DNA from: Pelodera strongyloides
Taxonomy: Eukaryota; Nematoda; Chromadorea; Rhabditida; Rhabditidae
Length of the DNA: 64,000 nucleotides
Assembly (NCBI GenBank): GCA_036852015.1
Contig: JAANDG010000246.1
Span: forward strand, 1-64,000
Direction of reading: 5' to 3'
The first letter of the stretch is position 1. Each line of letters begins with the position of its first letter. Below the pieces are notes generated by a model. It had not been told where the DNA came from and ran no database searches. It saw only the letters and a list, made by a program, of their open reading frames with translations. Made by a program: the position numbers and the translations under genes. Below, one piece after another: positions 37,701 through 48,637 of this stretch.

Positions 37701-37900
37701 AGCTGCGGAAGATGGACCCCAAATGAATAAAAAGTAATTTATTTATTCGCTGTATTCCAATATGTTTCCTAACTCCAGCAGGACCAAAAATTGCCAAGAG
37801 TTGTTGTTGGTCTTTATTATGCCAAAAATTTAGGAACCACGGTGGTGACCAGCATAAAAAGCAGAAGTGGCAACAACGAGCGAAGAAGTCACATAAATAA
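34749..37900 (+). CDS. Multi-zinc, B-box-like protein, family member 2
   Basis: Exons 34749-35776, 36221-36440, 36663-36821, 37201-37289, 37614-37733, 37834-37900; 560 residues. It is the tandem copy of gene 1. From VKERIITDSGRI to the end there are only a handful of changes (for example YYKNN to YFKNN and TMTTN to TMATN, and two residues lost in exon 5). The first about 175 residues carry several dozen changes, concentrated between the first CxxC pairs and at 45-62, 101-130 and 156-168. The zinc ligands of both modules are kept, although the C52 and C125 regions are rearranged. TTTTAG lies 12 bases before the ATG. The acceptor of exon 4 is TTTTTTTAAG, weaker than in gene 1. No lesion seen, so probably functional. 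Confidence 0.85.
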
Positions 37901-38543
37901 ACTTGGTACCTTGCTCAATTACACTATATCTGATTTGGGTGTCTTTGCTCGATAGCTTCCTGCTCTCTCTTGACTGGCACTGAAAACTGCATGCAAGAAA
38001 TGGATGGAATTGATCTTATTTTACCATGACTACCCCACCGATTTTAATGACTACCCCACCTATTTATGTTGGGGGGGGGGGAGTTGTATTTTGCGAAAAC
38101 TCTCCGGAGGTAGGGTTCTACCGAAATAGGGATAGTATTTTCCCCCAACTGGTGGTAGTAATTTTCGAAAATGGGGTAGTATTGTACAAGTTTACCTGAG
38201 CGGACTACTTGGCTGCCCCCAGTTTACATGACTATCCCTTTTTAGTGAATATGCTGCCCCAGTTAAGGATTTTACTAGCCTATCACTTGGGGTAGTATTC
38301 GCAACGGAAGTAGTAGTTTTACATTTTTGGGGTAGTATTTTTGCACAAATATTTTCCGGAAAACTGCTACCCCTTTGTTGAGGGGTAGTATGTATATTCC
38401 CGATTTGGGTAGTATACTACACTGGGGTTATATTCTAAAATTTTACCACCGCCGCCTTCACATACCCCGCCTTTACATGTTTGTATACTTCCAGTAATTT
38501 TTCAATTGTACTATGTAAATTTGTTATTGTGAAGAAATAATTA

Positions 38544-40755
38544 AGGTCTGAAAGCGGTGTAATTTAATATGCTTAATTCAATAAATTAGCCATGGTATTT
38601 TCTGCTTTTTTGTGAAGACGTAAAAGTGCATCGTTCACAGAACAACTACAGACGCACAGGAATCATTCAGATTTTGAATGAGTGGTTTGCTTCAACTATA
38701 TTTTCCATCCTTGATTAGTGAACCAAATGTAATAAAAAGTGTACATGACGTAGGAGACATTAAAGGGTCGCAGTCACTACAAAATCATCATTTTGAATCG
38801 TGCTCACTTGTATTTAGTAATAATACTTTACAATTTGACTCCTAACTCCGGGAGTGAACAAGTAGAAAAGTAGTTCTATACCGCGGGATTACGAAACGTG
38901 TTGGGATGCCTGCAGATTCCTTGCATTACATGCAAAAAAAATTATATTCGATATTTTCCGGAATAATTTGCATACTGCCGATCGGGAAGCGGCCGTCCAA
39001 ACGCGTTTCATAATCCGGCGGTAATTTAGTAGAACTACTTTTCTACTTGTTCACTCCCTGAGTTAGGAGTCAAATTATTCGGCTTTGGTAAATCATACGT
39101 TTCTATTCTTCACTAAAAACCAGTAAACTCGAAGTAAAATGATGATTTTATTTAAAAAAACAAGCAACAGATCGTTCGTGAACGCGGATAATATGGAAAA
39201 ATATGTGTATTTTGAAATGGGCATGATCGTTTAAAGCGGTGTTTTGGAACGGATTTTCGAAAACCCATGAAAATCAATATTATTTGAATAAAAAATATCT
39301 CCATTCAGTCAGTAATGTGCTCAACCATGCCTCACTCCCCTTCATATGACCACCCCGGCTGGTAATGTGCCAAAAAGACTTTTTAGTTATTTTATTGGTT
39401 TTAGACACTCGTGCGCACAAACAAACTGGAGTTTCTTAAAATGCTGAAATACAAGAATAACTCTACAATGTGGTGTTACTTTAATTTATGTTTCTGTTAG
39501 TGCTGTGTATAAATTTAAATAATTTCATTTGAAACTGAGATAGTGCGCAGCTGAGACGCCGTAAAAACCTGGAGCCGCCATCTAGAGGACGAATCATGCG
39601 TTTTATTCGGACCGAAGAACGCAAATCTGTCACATTACAATAGCTCAGCGTTGCAGCGAAGGAACGAATGAGGGTATGATGTATGTACTGACGATTATTA
39701 TATGTTGAATTATGACTATTTATCCTCGTTATGAAGAGTGCAGTTTGTTGTTTGTTCCAACTTGCTCTTGTATTTCAACCAAGTCCTGCATTTTTCCATT
39801 ATAAATATACCAGACGATTATCCCCGTCTGTGGCGTCTTTCCAATGTTAAGTAGGCGACACTTTGAAGTCATCACAAAATATGGGCATGTTTATACGAAA
39901 CGACTGAAGACTATATTGCAAAGTTAGTGTAGTACAAAATTTCTAACTACTCTCCTTTATATAAAACCAGACGGCTGCGCCGCTTTTAGGCGTCTTTCCG
40001 CACTTATGAAACGTCTGAAACGTAGATGAAACTCTTGTGAAAAAAAGTCAACCACAAAGTTGTTCTTTTGCATAATGAGCTTCGATTGCCTCTCCACCCC
40101 TTTTTATGTTGCGGAACATTTTATTCAAATTGAACTTCCGTAACGCACAAGGTGCTAGCGCACACAACTGGTATTTACTCTTTTATATACTAAGATGTCA
40201 CAAAAAGTAGTTTGTCGATCATTAGGCATTTCAGTACCAATGTCATCAGTTCTGCTAACTATGAACCCTGCACATGGGGCAGATGTAAGAACACCGAAAA
40301 CACATGTGTTCTGTATACGTGATTGTGAATTAATAAAATAAATTGCCATCCGTGACATCGTTCAGTGCCAGTGGGAAAGTGGAGTCCTTTTCTAATAACC
40401 CTACTTAGCTGAAGTGTCCCATTGGCAAGAGATATGGCTCATCCCTCGCACCTCGCACTACCCTGGGCCTGGGTCACAGAGAATACACTCACTTTACAAC
40501 ACTTGGCGTTTTCTACTCCATTTATGTTTATCCTCTTTGATCTCTTTCTTATATCCTTTATCTTCTAATCAGGTACATAAATTATAAGTCTCAAGCGATT
40601 GGGTACAAAATACTCCAAAATACATAGATTAGAACCAAATGTGTGCGAGTACAGTACTGTAGAAAAATGCAATTTTGGGCGTCGTCGAGAGCACTTTAAG
40701 ACACCGAAAAAAATAGATAACCGCCTATGGAGCTCTGTGTGACATGCCTCTATGT
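38544..40755. repeat. Tandem segmental duplication, unit 3 (upstream region only)
   Basis: Closely matches 30890-32825 and the start of the unit 2 promoter, then stops at CATGCCTCTATGTG, about 140 bases short of where the gene 2 start codon would be. A dispersed GGTTTATTGAGGATATGC repeat follows. No zinc-family exon lies downstream until 48991. Confidence 0.8.
38832..39075. mobile_element. Palindromic MITE, TTTGACTCCTAACTC type, copy 2
   Basis: Nearly identical to 31199-31433 at the same place in the duplicated unit, so it was copied by the duplication and not newly inserted. Confidence 0.85.
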
Positions 40756-40757
40756 GT

Positions 40758-40872
40758 TTATATATAAAGGTTTATTGAGGATATGCAATTAACACATCTC
40801 AGAAGGTGACCCTAAGATATAAGATACCACGCTTCACAACGCAGTCTGATAAGGGACCAAACTACAAAGCAT
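40758..40872. repeat. Dispersed repeat GGTTTATTGAGGATATGCAA
   Basis: Shares about 110 bases with 63652-63800, including GATACCACGCTTCACAACGC and GGGACCAAACTACAAAG. It sits exactly at the broken end of duplication unit 3, so it may mark the breakpoint. Confidence 0.65.
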
Positions 40873-40903
40873 TTAAGGTAGATTATGCTAATACTAACTT
40901 TAT

Positions 40904-41301
40904 TTAAAGGGACAGGCCCATCAAAGTAAACCTATATTTACGATACGTCCATAATGACTATCAAGCATTTTTATTACAATATATACAAACTAAATTTCAC
41001 ATTTATTTGCCATTGAAAGCTTTTTTCCGATGCGCTCTGCTCAAATGTATACCGTAGAGCCGCAAATATCCTTGTCGTCAATGCAAATTTATCGTGAAAT
41101 TATAATGCGATTAAAATTTGCATATATAGCTTTGAAATCTGCAGTTTCATGGTATACATTTGAGCAGAGCGCATTGGAAAAAAAGTTGTCTAGGGCGAAT
41201 AATGGTGAAATTTAGTTTGCATATATTGTAATAAAAATGCTTGATAGTCATTATGAAGGTATCGTAAATGTAGGTTTATTTTGATGGGCCTGTCCCTTTA
41301 A
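40904..41301. mobile_element. TTAA palindromic MITE, family C
   Basis: Ends TTAA-AGGGACAGGCCCATCAAA and TTTGATGGGCCTGTCCCT-TTAA. The arms are complementary for about 150 bases. A truncated relative lacking both ends is at 47462-47680. Confidence 0.9.
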
Positions 41302-41978
41302 GAAAACAATTTACAAATAAAACATACATGAGCGTAAATTCACAGATAATGTATATAAAAACATCGGAACAAGGTAAAAAAAAATGTTCTCAGTAAAAAA
41401 ATGCAGGGGTTCTTTGGGAAAAAATTGCGGATTTGCATTTACATGACTCTTCTGCATTTTTACACTGATTAACTTCGGACGATTATTGACAAGATCTGCA
41501 ATTCTATGAAGAGTCAATTACTATCTTTATACCTTAACTTAGACTTTTTAACAACATATGTGTGAGGGCGACATAGCCGAGTTGAAGTTTGAGATCTCAA
41601 AACGAAGTGTTGCGATAAGCACGGAAAGTCATACATATTAAATAAAAGCTTAAATGTAGTGTAATGTAACGTAATCAATGCACTATTTATAATTTTGTTT
41701 TGAACTACTTAGTTTTGCAACATTGTTTATTTCATCGTGTTGTAGAGAACTCTCTTGCCTGCGTCAGCTGGCAAGAGAGGGCTCTCGGCTCGGTTATAGT
41801 ACTATATATAAAAAGAGGATGGATAGAAAAGAGAGGAATCATAAATCAGACATTGTGATTTTGTTACTTTTTGCAACTTTATGCAATGTGTTAGAAGTTT
41901 ATTTCTATAGTTTATAGTTCTCGTAAATATTGATGAGTTTAGTGGATTTAGGGGAAGTTGGAGTTTTAGTGGAAGTTT
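41302..41978. other. Intergenic, no gene seen
   Basis: AT-rich sequence with one hairpin at about 41745-41790 (CTCTCTTGCC...GGCAAGAGAG). No coding signal. Confidence 0.5.
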
Positions 41979-43055
41979 TTAAAGGAGGAGGCTCACGAGA
42001 ATGAAGTGCCCAAACACTGATGAAACTTGGGTTGCGCGCGGCGAAACCCTGGCGCGGAAGTGCCGCGCCGCGAGATCCTGGCGAGAGCCGGGCGAAGACT
42101 GGGCGGAACAAGGAAAATCGACCGAAAAACTGCCCTCTTCTGGGAAAACGGTTCGCGGCGTCTTCGCCCTATCTTCGCCAGGTTGTCGCCAGGGATTGTA
42201 CGGAAAACTATTTGTTATTCAGTCAAGTGGTACGCAGCTAATTTGGTTTGGACTTGCGCAAAATCTTGCGCGGCCATCTCCATCTCCAGCGACCACCTCC
42301 AGTATTTTGTATTTTATTATATTTAAATGTTGGCATGTTTTTTATCTTATGTGTGTTTAATTAAAACTGATTTCCATCACCTATGTGGTGGGGAAACATA
42401 TGGCAAATGTTTAATTAGTACTTTCAGTTGTTGAGGAGAACAACCATGTTTAGTTAATCATTACAGCGGCACTGTTTATAAAACAGCGTATTTACCGTAA
42501 TCTAGCTAATTTATTTCGCATGCACGTTGCTTTTTTACGTCGGAAGAAAAAAATTGCCCGTTCGCGATCGCTGCACTTCCTTCACTCCTCGCTTTCATTC
42601 GGTTTCCTTCTATTTTTGTTTTGTTTTCTGAGCTATTTTATCGGGATATTTATGTGAATGTAACCTTTTCAGTTATGTGTGACCCGACGGTCCGCTGGTC
42701 TGATGTTGGGTCAAACAGGATGATTTTTTGTTGGTTGGTCTTTTAATTTATTTGTGTCTTATGTTCCTTTTTATATATTTGTCAGCACCCTCCGTTCTTT
42801 ATTAAGCCAGTTATTTTATTTCAGTGTGACATCGCTTACGCATTGTGTGATGGAGGACATGTACGGATTTATTTCTCTCGCAGGGTAGGTATGTTTTATT
42901 TATTCAATTATTATTGCCATCTGTAATCTCACTCTTTTCTCGTGTTACAAGAAAGTAAAGAACCCGGTATGGGCCCGATCGCATTCAAACGGGTAAAACA
43001 CTAGCATTCGAGTCTAAGACTGTCTGAATGTGTCCGTATGTCTGCTATTACGTTT

Positions 43056-43255
43056 TCTTTAAAGCGAAATACCAGCCGGTTTTTGAAACGCATCTCAAAT
43101 ATCTGCATTCTTATGTAGTTATGCTAAGTGGGGCCGGGTCGGGTTGGGGTATATTTTTTATTCTAATTTATGCTCATTTGCATATGATGCATAAGAAAGC
43201 AGGAGTACGCCTTGTACGCGATGCGTTTCAAAAACCGGCCGGTATTTCGCTTTAA
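43056..43255. mobile_element. TTAA palindromic MITE, family A copy 5
   Basis: Left AAGCGAAATACCAGCCGG, right ACCGGCCGGTATTTCGCTT, TTAA on both sides. Inserted in the 4.2-kb element. Confidence 0.9.
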
Positions 43256-44481
43256 CGAAATATGGTTAACTATGTAAGATTCTTACCGCTAGGCTCGCTT
43301 GGGGGAAGCTTAGTGATAGCATTTAAAGTTTGGAACTGTTTCGTGGTTCGTGTGGAAGGAGAGCTGGGTTGGTGGTTTGTGGAGTTTATCCAATTATTTA
43401 TTTTAATTTCTTTAGACCAATTCCTGGGCTGTAAACATTCGTCTGAAGACGAGGCTTCGATGTCTCCTTTGCCTCATTTGACGATATGCAGTTCAGGTAA
43501 ATATCCGTTTTTGTTTGTTTATTTATTAGTATACTTCTTTGCTGACGGCTACAAAGTAACGATAATAAGTAATATGTGATTTGTTACTGGACGGGAGTTA
43601 AATGTTTTAAGTTTGTGTCTTGTCTTAATTGCCTTTATATTTTAATTATTTATGTTTCTGTGCGCATCTCTGTGATGTATGATGTAGTAAATTATTATTG
43701 TTAATAATAATAATTAAGTGCAGTGGGCTACATCGTGATGCACAGCTGTGAAATGTAGCACGTCGGAGAATGATGGCACAACTACTTCACGAAAATATAA
43801 CAGGTCAGTATTTTTGTCCACTTATTATGTATTATTATACGAAGTATGCTTCTTGCGTGTTTCTGTAACCAGAGTGTGTGTGCTCTAAATGGTTTCGGTA
43901 CTGCATATTTCGGCCTGTTAACTAAAGAGTCTAAATTGCGGTCTGGTTCATATTTTAAGTATTAAAAAAACCTCTACGCTCCGTAAACGTGTTGTTATGG
44001 TCGTTCATCTACGGTAGTGGATTCCCGTTATTAGTTGTTGCTTAATAGCTTATCAATAGTCGTATCAGTTTATCTATAAGCAGTCAAGATTTTCCAGGCA
44101 TCTTCCCCTTCCCAATGCGGACGATCGGACTTCCGACTGCAAAACAACAGAAACATTGGCTCACAATTAGGATGGCAAATCGGACGAAAGTGAGAGCACT
44201 TCTCGAGTTTACACTAGGTTCATTTACTGTCTGCATATATGCTGGTATTATTTAGTAATTATCACAAAAGAACTTAGGGAAAAACAGACCTACAGTAAAC
44301 TGGAACTAAAATAGTAGTATTTTGTAAATTGCGGATTCTAGTTGACATTAACTAGTCGATTTATTTTATTTATGCCAGCCTGCTACTACATGCATTTGTC
44401 TTTTAATAGCTGTAGCTCTTTTCCTCCTTATTGTTAATTGAGGAGCCCACTATCTGAATAATTTTTTCGAAAATGAGATCA

Positions 44482-45610
44482 TAGGCCGTATTCACCACAA
44501 CATTTACCCGGATAAAATCGTTTCCCGGGAAAGTATTTTACCCAAAATGACCATTTTTACCTTTTCCCGGAATTCACCACTTTTTCCCTTTTCCCAAAAA
44601 GCGAGCTGGGAAACGGAAAATTTTACCCGAGCTTGGCACGGGTAAACCAGAAATTACCCAAGTGTTGTGGTATATTTTTCGTCGAAAACATTTATTTAAA
44701 CATTATTTCTGTGTTTTATTTGAATGTTTGACAATAATAACTATCTATTTCTTTAAGCAGCACAAAAAATTAAGATATTTACGTTAGTTTTTTTCTATTC
44801 TCTTCCATTATAACGATAAGAAAATACTGTAAGGGATATCTACTATATTAATACATGTTAGAAGGCAAATAATGCGACTTGAGCATTCGACAGACTTCCG
44901 AAAAGCTTGTCGTACTATGAAAATGCACGCGTCCGGCATATATTCTACCCTAAATAAATGGTCTGAGTGTGCTATGGATGGAGTCAATGGACTATTACAT
45001 TTTTCTCAAATCATCGCAAAGGAAGATATAGCTTAGGAAGTCTTGTATAAAAAATATAATAGACGTCCCCCATCTCCATAAAAAGGTTTTGGGTGAGTAC
45101 TACCACCAAAGACAACACTATCCGTTGTGGCTCTAGTGGTTAGGATTTGTGGCTCTCACCCACAAGGCCGGGGTTCGATTCCCCGCAACGGAAGCCTGTT
45201 TTTGCCCTTTATCTTACCGGGAGAATGTCTTTACAACCTATCTGTACAACCTTATTAGCAATTTTTCGTTGGGTATTGTCCTTAAATCTCATCTAACGGA
45301 AATTGTGTTGATCCGAACTCTAACTATATATTAATAATTATTGAGCGTGCTTATATTAAGCAACGAAAATATACAAAATTATTATTACAATGAAAATTAA
45401 GCATAAACATATCAAATAATCATATTTTCCTTGAATTTCCCCTTGGGTAAAATTCCCCGTTTCCCAAATGGAGTGTGAATTCGGGGAGGGATAAAAAGTT
45501 TTCCGGAAAGGGCAAAAATATTTCCCGGGAAGGATTTTCGTTAGGAAATTGTCCCTGGGTAATTTGTTTTCCCGGGGAATTTTTTCCGTAAGAATGGTGA
45601 ATACGGCCTA
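44482..45610. mobile_element. TA-flanked inverted-repeat element carrying a tRNA gene
   Basis: Ends TA-GGCCGTATTCACCAC and GGTGAATACGGCC-TA. The subterminal regions are rich in TTTCCCGGGAAA-type motifs and complementary over about 150 bases with gaps. The interior has no protein frame but contains tRNA-Glu at 45121-45193. Confidence 0.8.
45121..45193 (+). tRNA. tRNA-Glu (anticodon CUC)
   Basis: Acceptor stem TCCGTTG pairs with CAACGGA, followed by discriminator A. The anticodon arm TGTGG-CTCTCAC-CCACA gives CUC. T arm CCGGGG TTCGATT CCCCG. The B box GGTTCGATTCC is perfect. The D arm (GCTCTAGTGGTTAGGA) has one base more than the form I know from worms (GTCTAGTGGTTAGGA), which may weaken it. 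No intron; no T run immediately downstream. Confidence 0.85.
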
Positions 45611-46190
45611 TAGTGAAATTTAGGGTATTAGTAGGCTCATATCATAACCTCCACTAGCCTCCATATAGCTTTTCCTTTTCGTATTCTAGCTGACAGCTTG
45701 TAAATTCAGTTAGTTTAGAGAGTTGTTTTTCTTGATGTCTTCGGTGTATATATTCACTTTATCATGATATTGAACCAAAGTGCATGTAAGTTAAGTATTT
45801 TACTTTTTACATGATTATCCGCCGTAGTGAGCTACTTTTTCCTTTTGTACTAAACGCCGGGGCCGGTGTTCTTTTCAATGTGTTTGTTTTGGTCATGAAC
45901 TGAAGTAAATATTTATTATATTATGTGTTCTATGTCTGTGTGATATTTGTGTATTAATTGTTGTATTATTGAGCATTTATTATGAAGGCTAGCTGAACCC
46001 CCTGTATGCATATTTCACGGCCGATTTTTCTATTCTGGCGAAGACTGGGCGAAACCGCGGCGAAATCTGGGCGAGGACCTGGCGAAAGCAGCGCGCGGAA
46101 GAGAGTTCGCCATTCGACTGTGGCGACCCTCTAAAACCTTCGCCGCGCACTCGCCACACTTCCGCGGCGCGCAGTCAAAGTTTAGCATTG

Positions 46191-46462
46191 TAGTTTCCTT
46201 TTATCGAAAGTTGATGGTATTAAATTCCGAAAGACATGCTTTACAAAGCAAAAGCTTTTAATTGGAAGGAGCAAATCAACATAGAACTATGAAGTCTATA
46301 AAAATTTTGGATCGTAGTAAATGGTTGATTTCCACAGTGGGCATGCAAATTTACAAGTCATTTTGCAAGCCGGCAAAAAATTTGAATGCCCACTATAGAA
46401 ATAAACGATTTACTACGATCCAAAATTTTTATTGACTTCATAATCTTATATTGATTTACTCC
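46191..46462. repeat. Palindromic body of family D element
   Basis: TTACAAAGCAAAAGCTTTTA and ...AAATGGTTGATTTCCACAGT read out and back around 46350. It belongs to the split element at 41979-46507. Confidence 0.75.
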
Positions 46463-46622
46463 TTCCAATTAAAAGCTTTTGCTTTGTAAAGCATGTCTTT
46501 CGGAATTCTCCGACCCAAAGTGCCGACCCAAAAAAAACTAACTCCGACTCTGGGCGGTCCTAGTTTCCGCCCCGGGTCGAAAAATTTGAAAAGGGGTTTG
46601 GGGTTTGGTCGGAGCAACCACT

Positions 46623-47461
46623 GTTTGGAGTCGGCACCAGCGTAATTTGTACAGAAGCGTAGCCCATAAATTGCACTACAAATGTTTATTGCGAATAATA
46701 AATACACAGCAGTTTTTTATTCTAAATTACGTTCGTTTGCACTGCACAATAATTCTACTAATGAGTGTTATGAATGCAAACGTGCATTTTGCTTCTTGCA
46801 TTAGAATTCGAACGCATTCGAATTACTGCGGGTGGAGGTATATTACGGATGCTAGAATTTGAGAAAGGTGGCTAGGTAGATACCGAACTGATTCATAGAC
46901 ATGCCGTAGTATACGTTTACGTTATGATATTTATGCTCTTGTGCTGTTCTGTTATTTTTTCTGAAAATTGACTTCTTTTCGCAACGAAACTCAAGCAGCT
47001 TATCGTTCCATCTGGCTTAATTTGCCAACCTCTTGTTATCATTTTATATGATGCACACGGATTTTATATATAATGTGTCATTATCTTTTCGCAGGTATTA
47101 GAGTTAGAGGAAATTTTATCTTTTTCTTTTTTCTATCCGTAGGGGAGAAAATACTCTTGCCAACATAAGATAGAACCGCGGTTTTAGCACTGCGGTATTT
47201 TTATAGGCCTTCCGTTGCTTACTTCTCGTTATCAGCACGTTGATGTCCATACTGGTAGTGTGCTTTTACCGTAAATGTATTACTTTCCGTATGAAAAGTT
47301 TTCCCTGATTTTTCTGAGATAAACGTCCTAGCTTACGGAAACGTGGCGTTGAAAACCGTTTTGCTTAATTGCAAAACTGGCGAAGATATTCGCGAAAGAA
47401 GATATGCACAGCTAGTTACCGTACGCAGAAATAGCCAAAAACGGGTTTTTGGACGTGCACC
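46623..47461. other. Intergenic, no gene seen
   Basis: AT-rich; short open frames only, without splice-site support. Confidence 0.45.
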
Positions 47462-47928
47462 AAGCCCATCAAAGTGAACCTATATTTACGATGCGTTCAT
47501 AATATTTTTTTACATTATATACAAACCAAATTTCACCTACATTCACCCTGGGAAACTTTTTCCGATGCGCTCATCGTATATTCGTACCGTAAAACTACGG
47601 ATATCAAATTTGTCTATGCAAATTTCAAAATAAAATTGCTTTATAATCATTTTGAACGTATCGTAAATATAGAATACCAGCCGTTCGAAGAGCCCTACGG
47701 GCTCTTCTCCGACTGGAGGAATCGGCCTTCGGCCGATTGTTTCCCTATTTAAAAAAAGAATTGCTAAAACGTAAAAAGTTAACTCTCGTCTCTTTCTCTT
47801 CCGTGCCACACACGTCTCTGATTGTGGAAACGTATACTAATCAGTTTCGATCTCCACTCGACTAATGCTAGCATGCAAATTTGCCATTGAAGGGCTCTAT
47901 GTAGAGCAGATTGTTACTCTTGTGATAA

Positions 47929-48009
47929 GCTAGCATAGCTCAACCGGTAGAGCGTTGGACTGTGAATCGAGAGGTTGTGCGCTGCTGTGGGTTCGAATCT
48001 CGCCAGCGA
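47929..48009 (+). pseudogene. Degenerate tRNA-like sequence
   Basis: D arm GCTCAACCGGTAGAGC with a good A box (TAGCTCAACCGG), an anticodon-like loop CTGTGAA (would read GUG, His), and a T arm GTGGG-TTCGAAT-CTCGC with a B box. The anticodon stem (TTGGA/TCGAG) and acceptor stem (GCTAGC/GCCAGC) pair imperfectly and the variable region is long. Probably a tRNA pseudogene or a tRNA-derived SINE head. Confidence 0.55.
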
Positions 48010-48208
48010 TAAAGATTTTGTATGCTCTTCCGATCGAAGAATTTTTCTTTATGAAGGGATTTCGTTGTGCACATAAAAACAAACCCGTGACAAACTCTTC
48101 TCCTTTATATAATAAGATAGGTTTACCAAAACAATGTGGTAAAATTGACAAAATCAATACCAAGAATAATCTAACTATGCAACACATGTATTTAAACACA
48201 AAAAGCAC

Positions 48209-48637
48209 TTTAAAGGAGGAGGCTCACGAGAATGAAGTGCTCAAATAGTTTCCTTTTATCGAAAGATTATGGTATTACATACCGAAAGACGTGCTTTACA
48301 AAGCAAAAGCTTTTAATTATAAGGAGTAATTCAATATAAACCCATGAATTCTATCAAAATTTTGAATCGTAGTAAATATTTGATTTCCATAGTGGGCATG
48401 CAAATTTTGCGCTGGCGTGCAAAATGACTTGTAAATTTGCATGTTTAACTTGCAAATCTTCCTCGCATACGATAGCCGATAGCTTATTTTATTTGACTTC
48501 GAGTTCTTTAGATTAATTAATTCCTCCAAACTAAAGCGCTGAACCTTATACTGCTTGTTTTTTGGAAGGTCAAACCATCATCCTTCGATAAAAGGAAACT
48601 ATTTGAGCACTTCATTCTCGTGAGCCTCCTCCTTTAA
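48209..48637. mobile_element. Family D palindromic MITE, intact copy
   Basis: Ends TTAA-AGGAGGAGGCTCACGAG and CTCGTGAGCCTCCTCCT-TTAA, with arms complementary over much of the length. It serves as the reference for the split copy at 41979 and the half copy at 54551-54772. Confidence 0.9.

Larger units (their letters stand above)
30890..38543. repeat. Tandem segmental duplication, unit 2
   Basis: Upstream region, zinc gene 2, and GGGGTAGTAT tail in the same order as unit 1. Its upstream region is enlarged by palindromic insertions (31199-31433 and 32828-33978) and by a partial local duplication (text at about 33975-34040 recurs at about 34442-34505). Confidence 0.85.
42015..46190. mobile_element. 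4.2-kb inverted-repeat element without target duplication
   Basis: Left end CACTGATGAAACTTGGG then TTGCGCGCGGCGAA; complement of the right end CAATGCTAAACTTTGAC then TGCGCGCCGCGGAA. The ends match at roughly two thirds of positions, and GC-rich GGCGAA/TTCGCC motifs are repeated just inside both ends. Comparison with 48242 shows a clean insertion between CAAA and TAGT with no duplicated bases. It contains family A copy 5 and the tRNA-bearing element. I find no transposase, so it is non-autonomous as seen. Confidence 0.75.
41979..46507. mobile_element. Family D palindromic MITE split by a 4.2-kb insertion
   Basis: The left piece 41979-42014 is TTAAAGGAGGAGGCTCACGA with GAATGAAGTGCCCAAA; the right piece resumes at 46191 as TAGTTTCCTTTTATCG. 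The intact relative at 48209-48637 reads CAAATAGTTTCC across this join. The right end is lost after CGGAATT, where a GC-rich block (46508-46622, CTCCGACCCAAAG...TTTGGTCGGAG) takes over. Confidence 0.85.
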
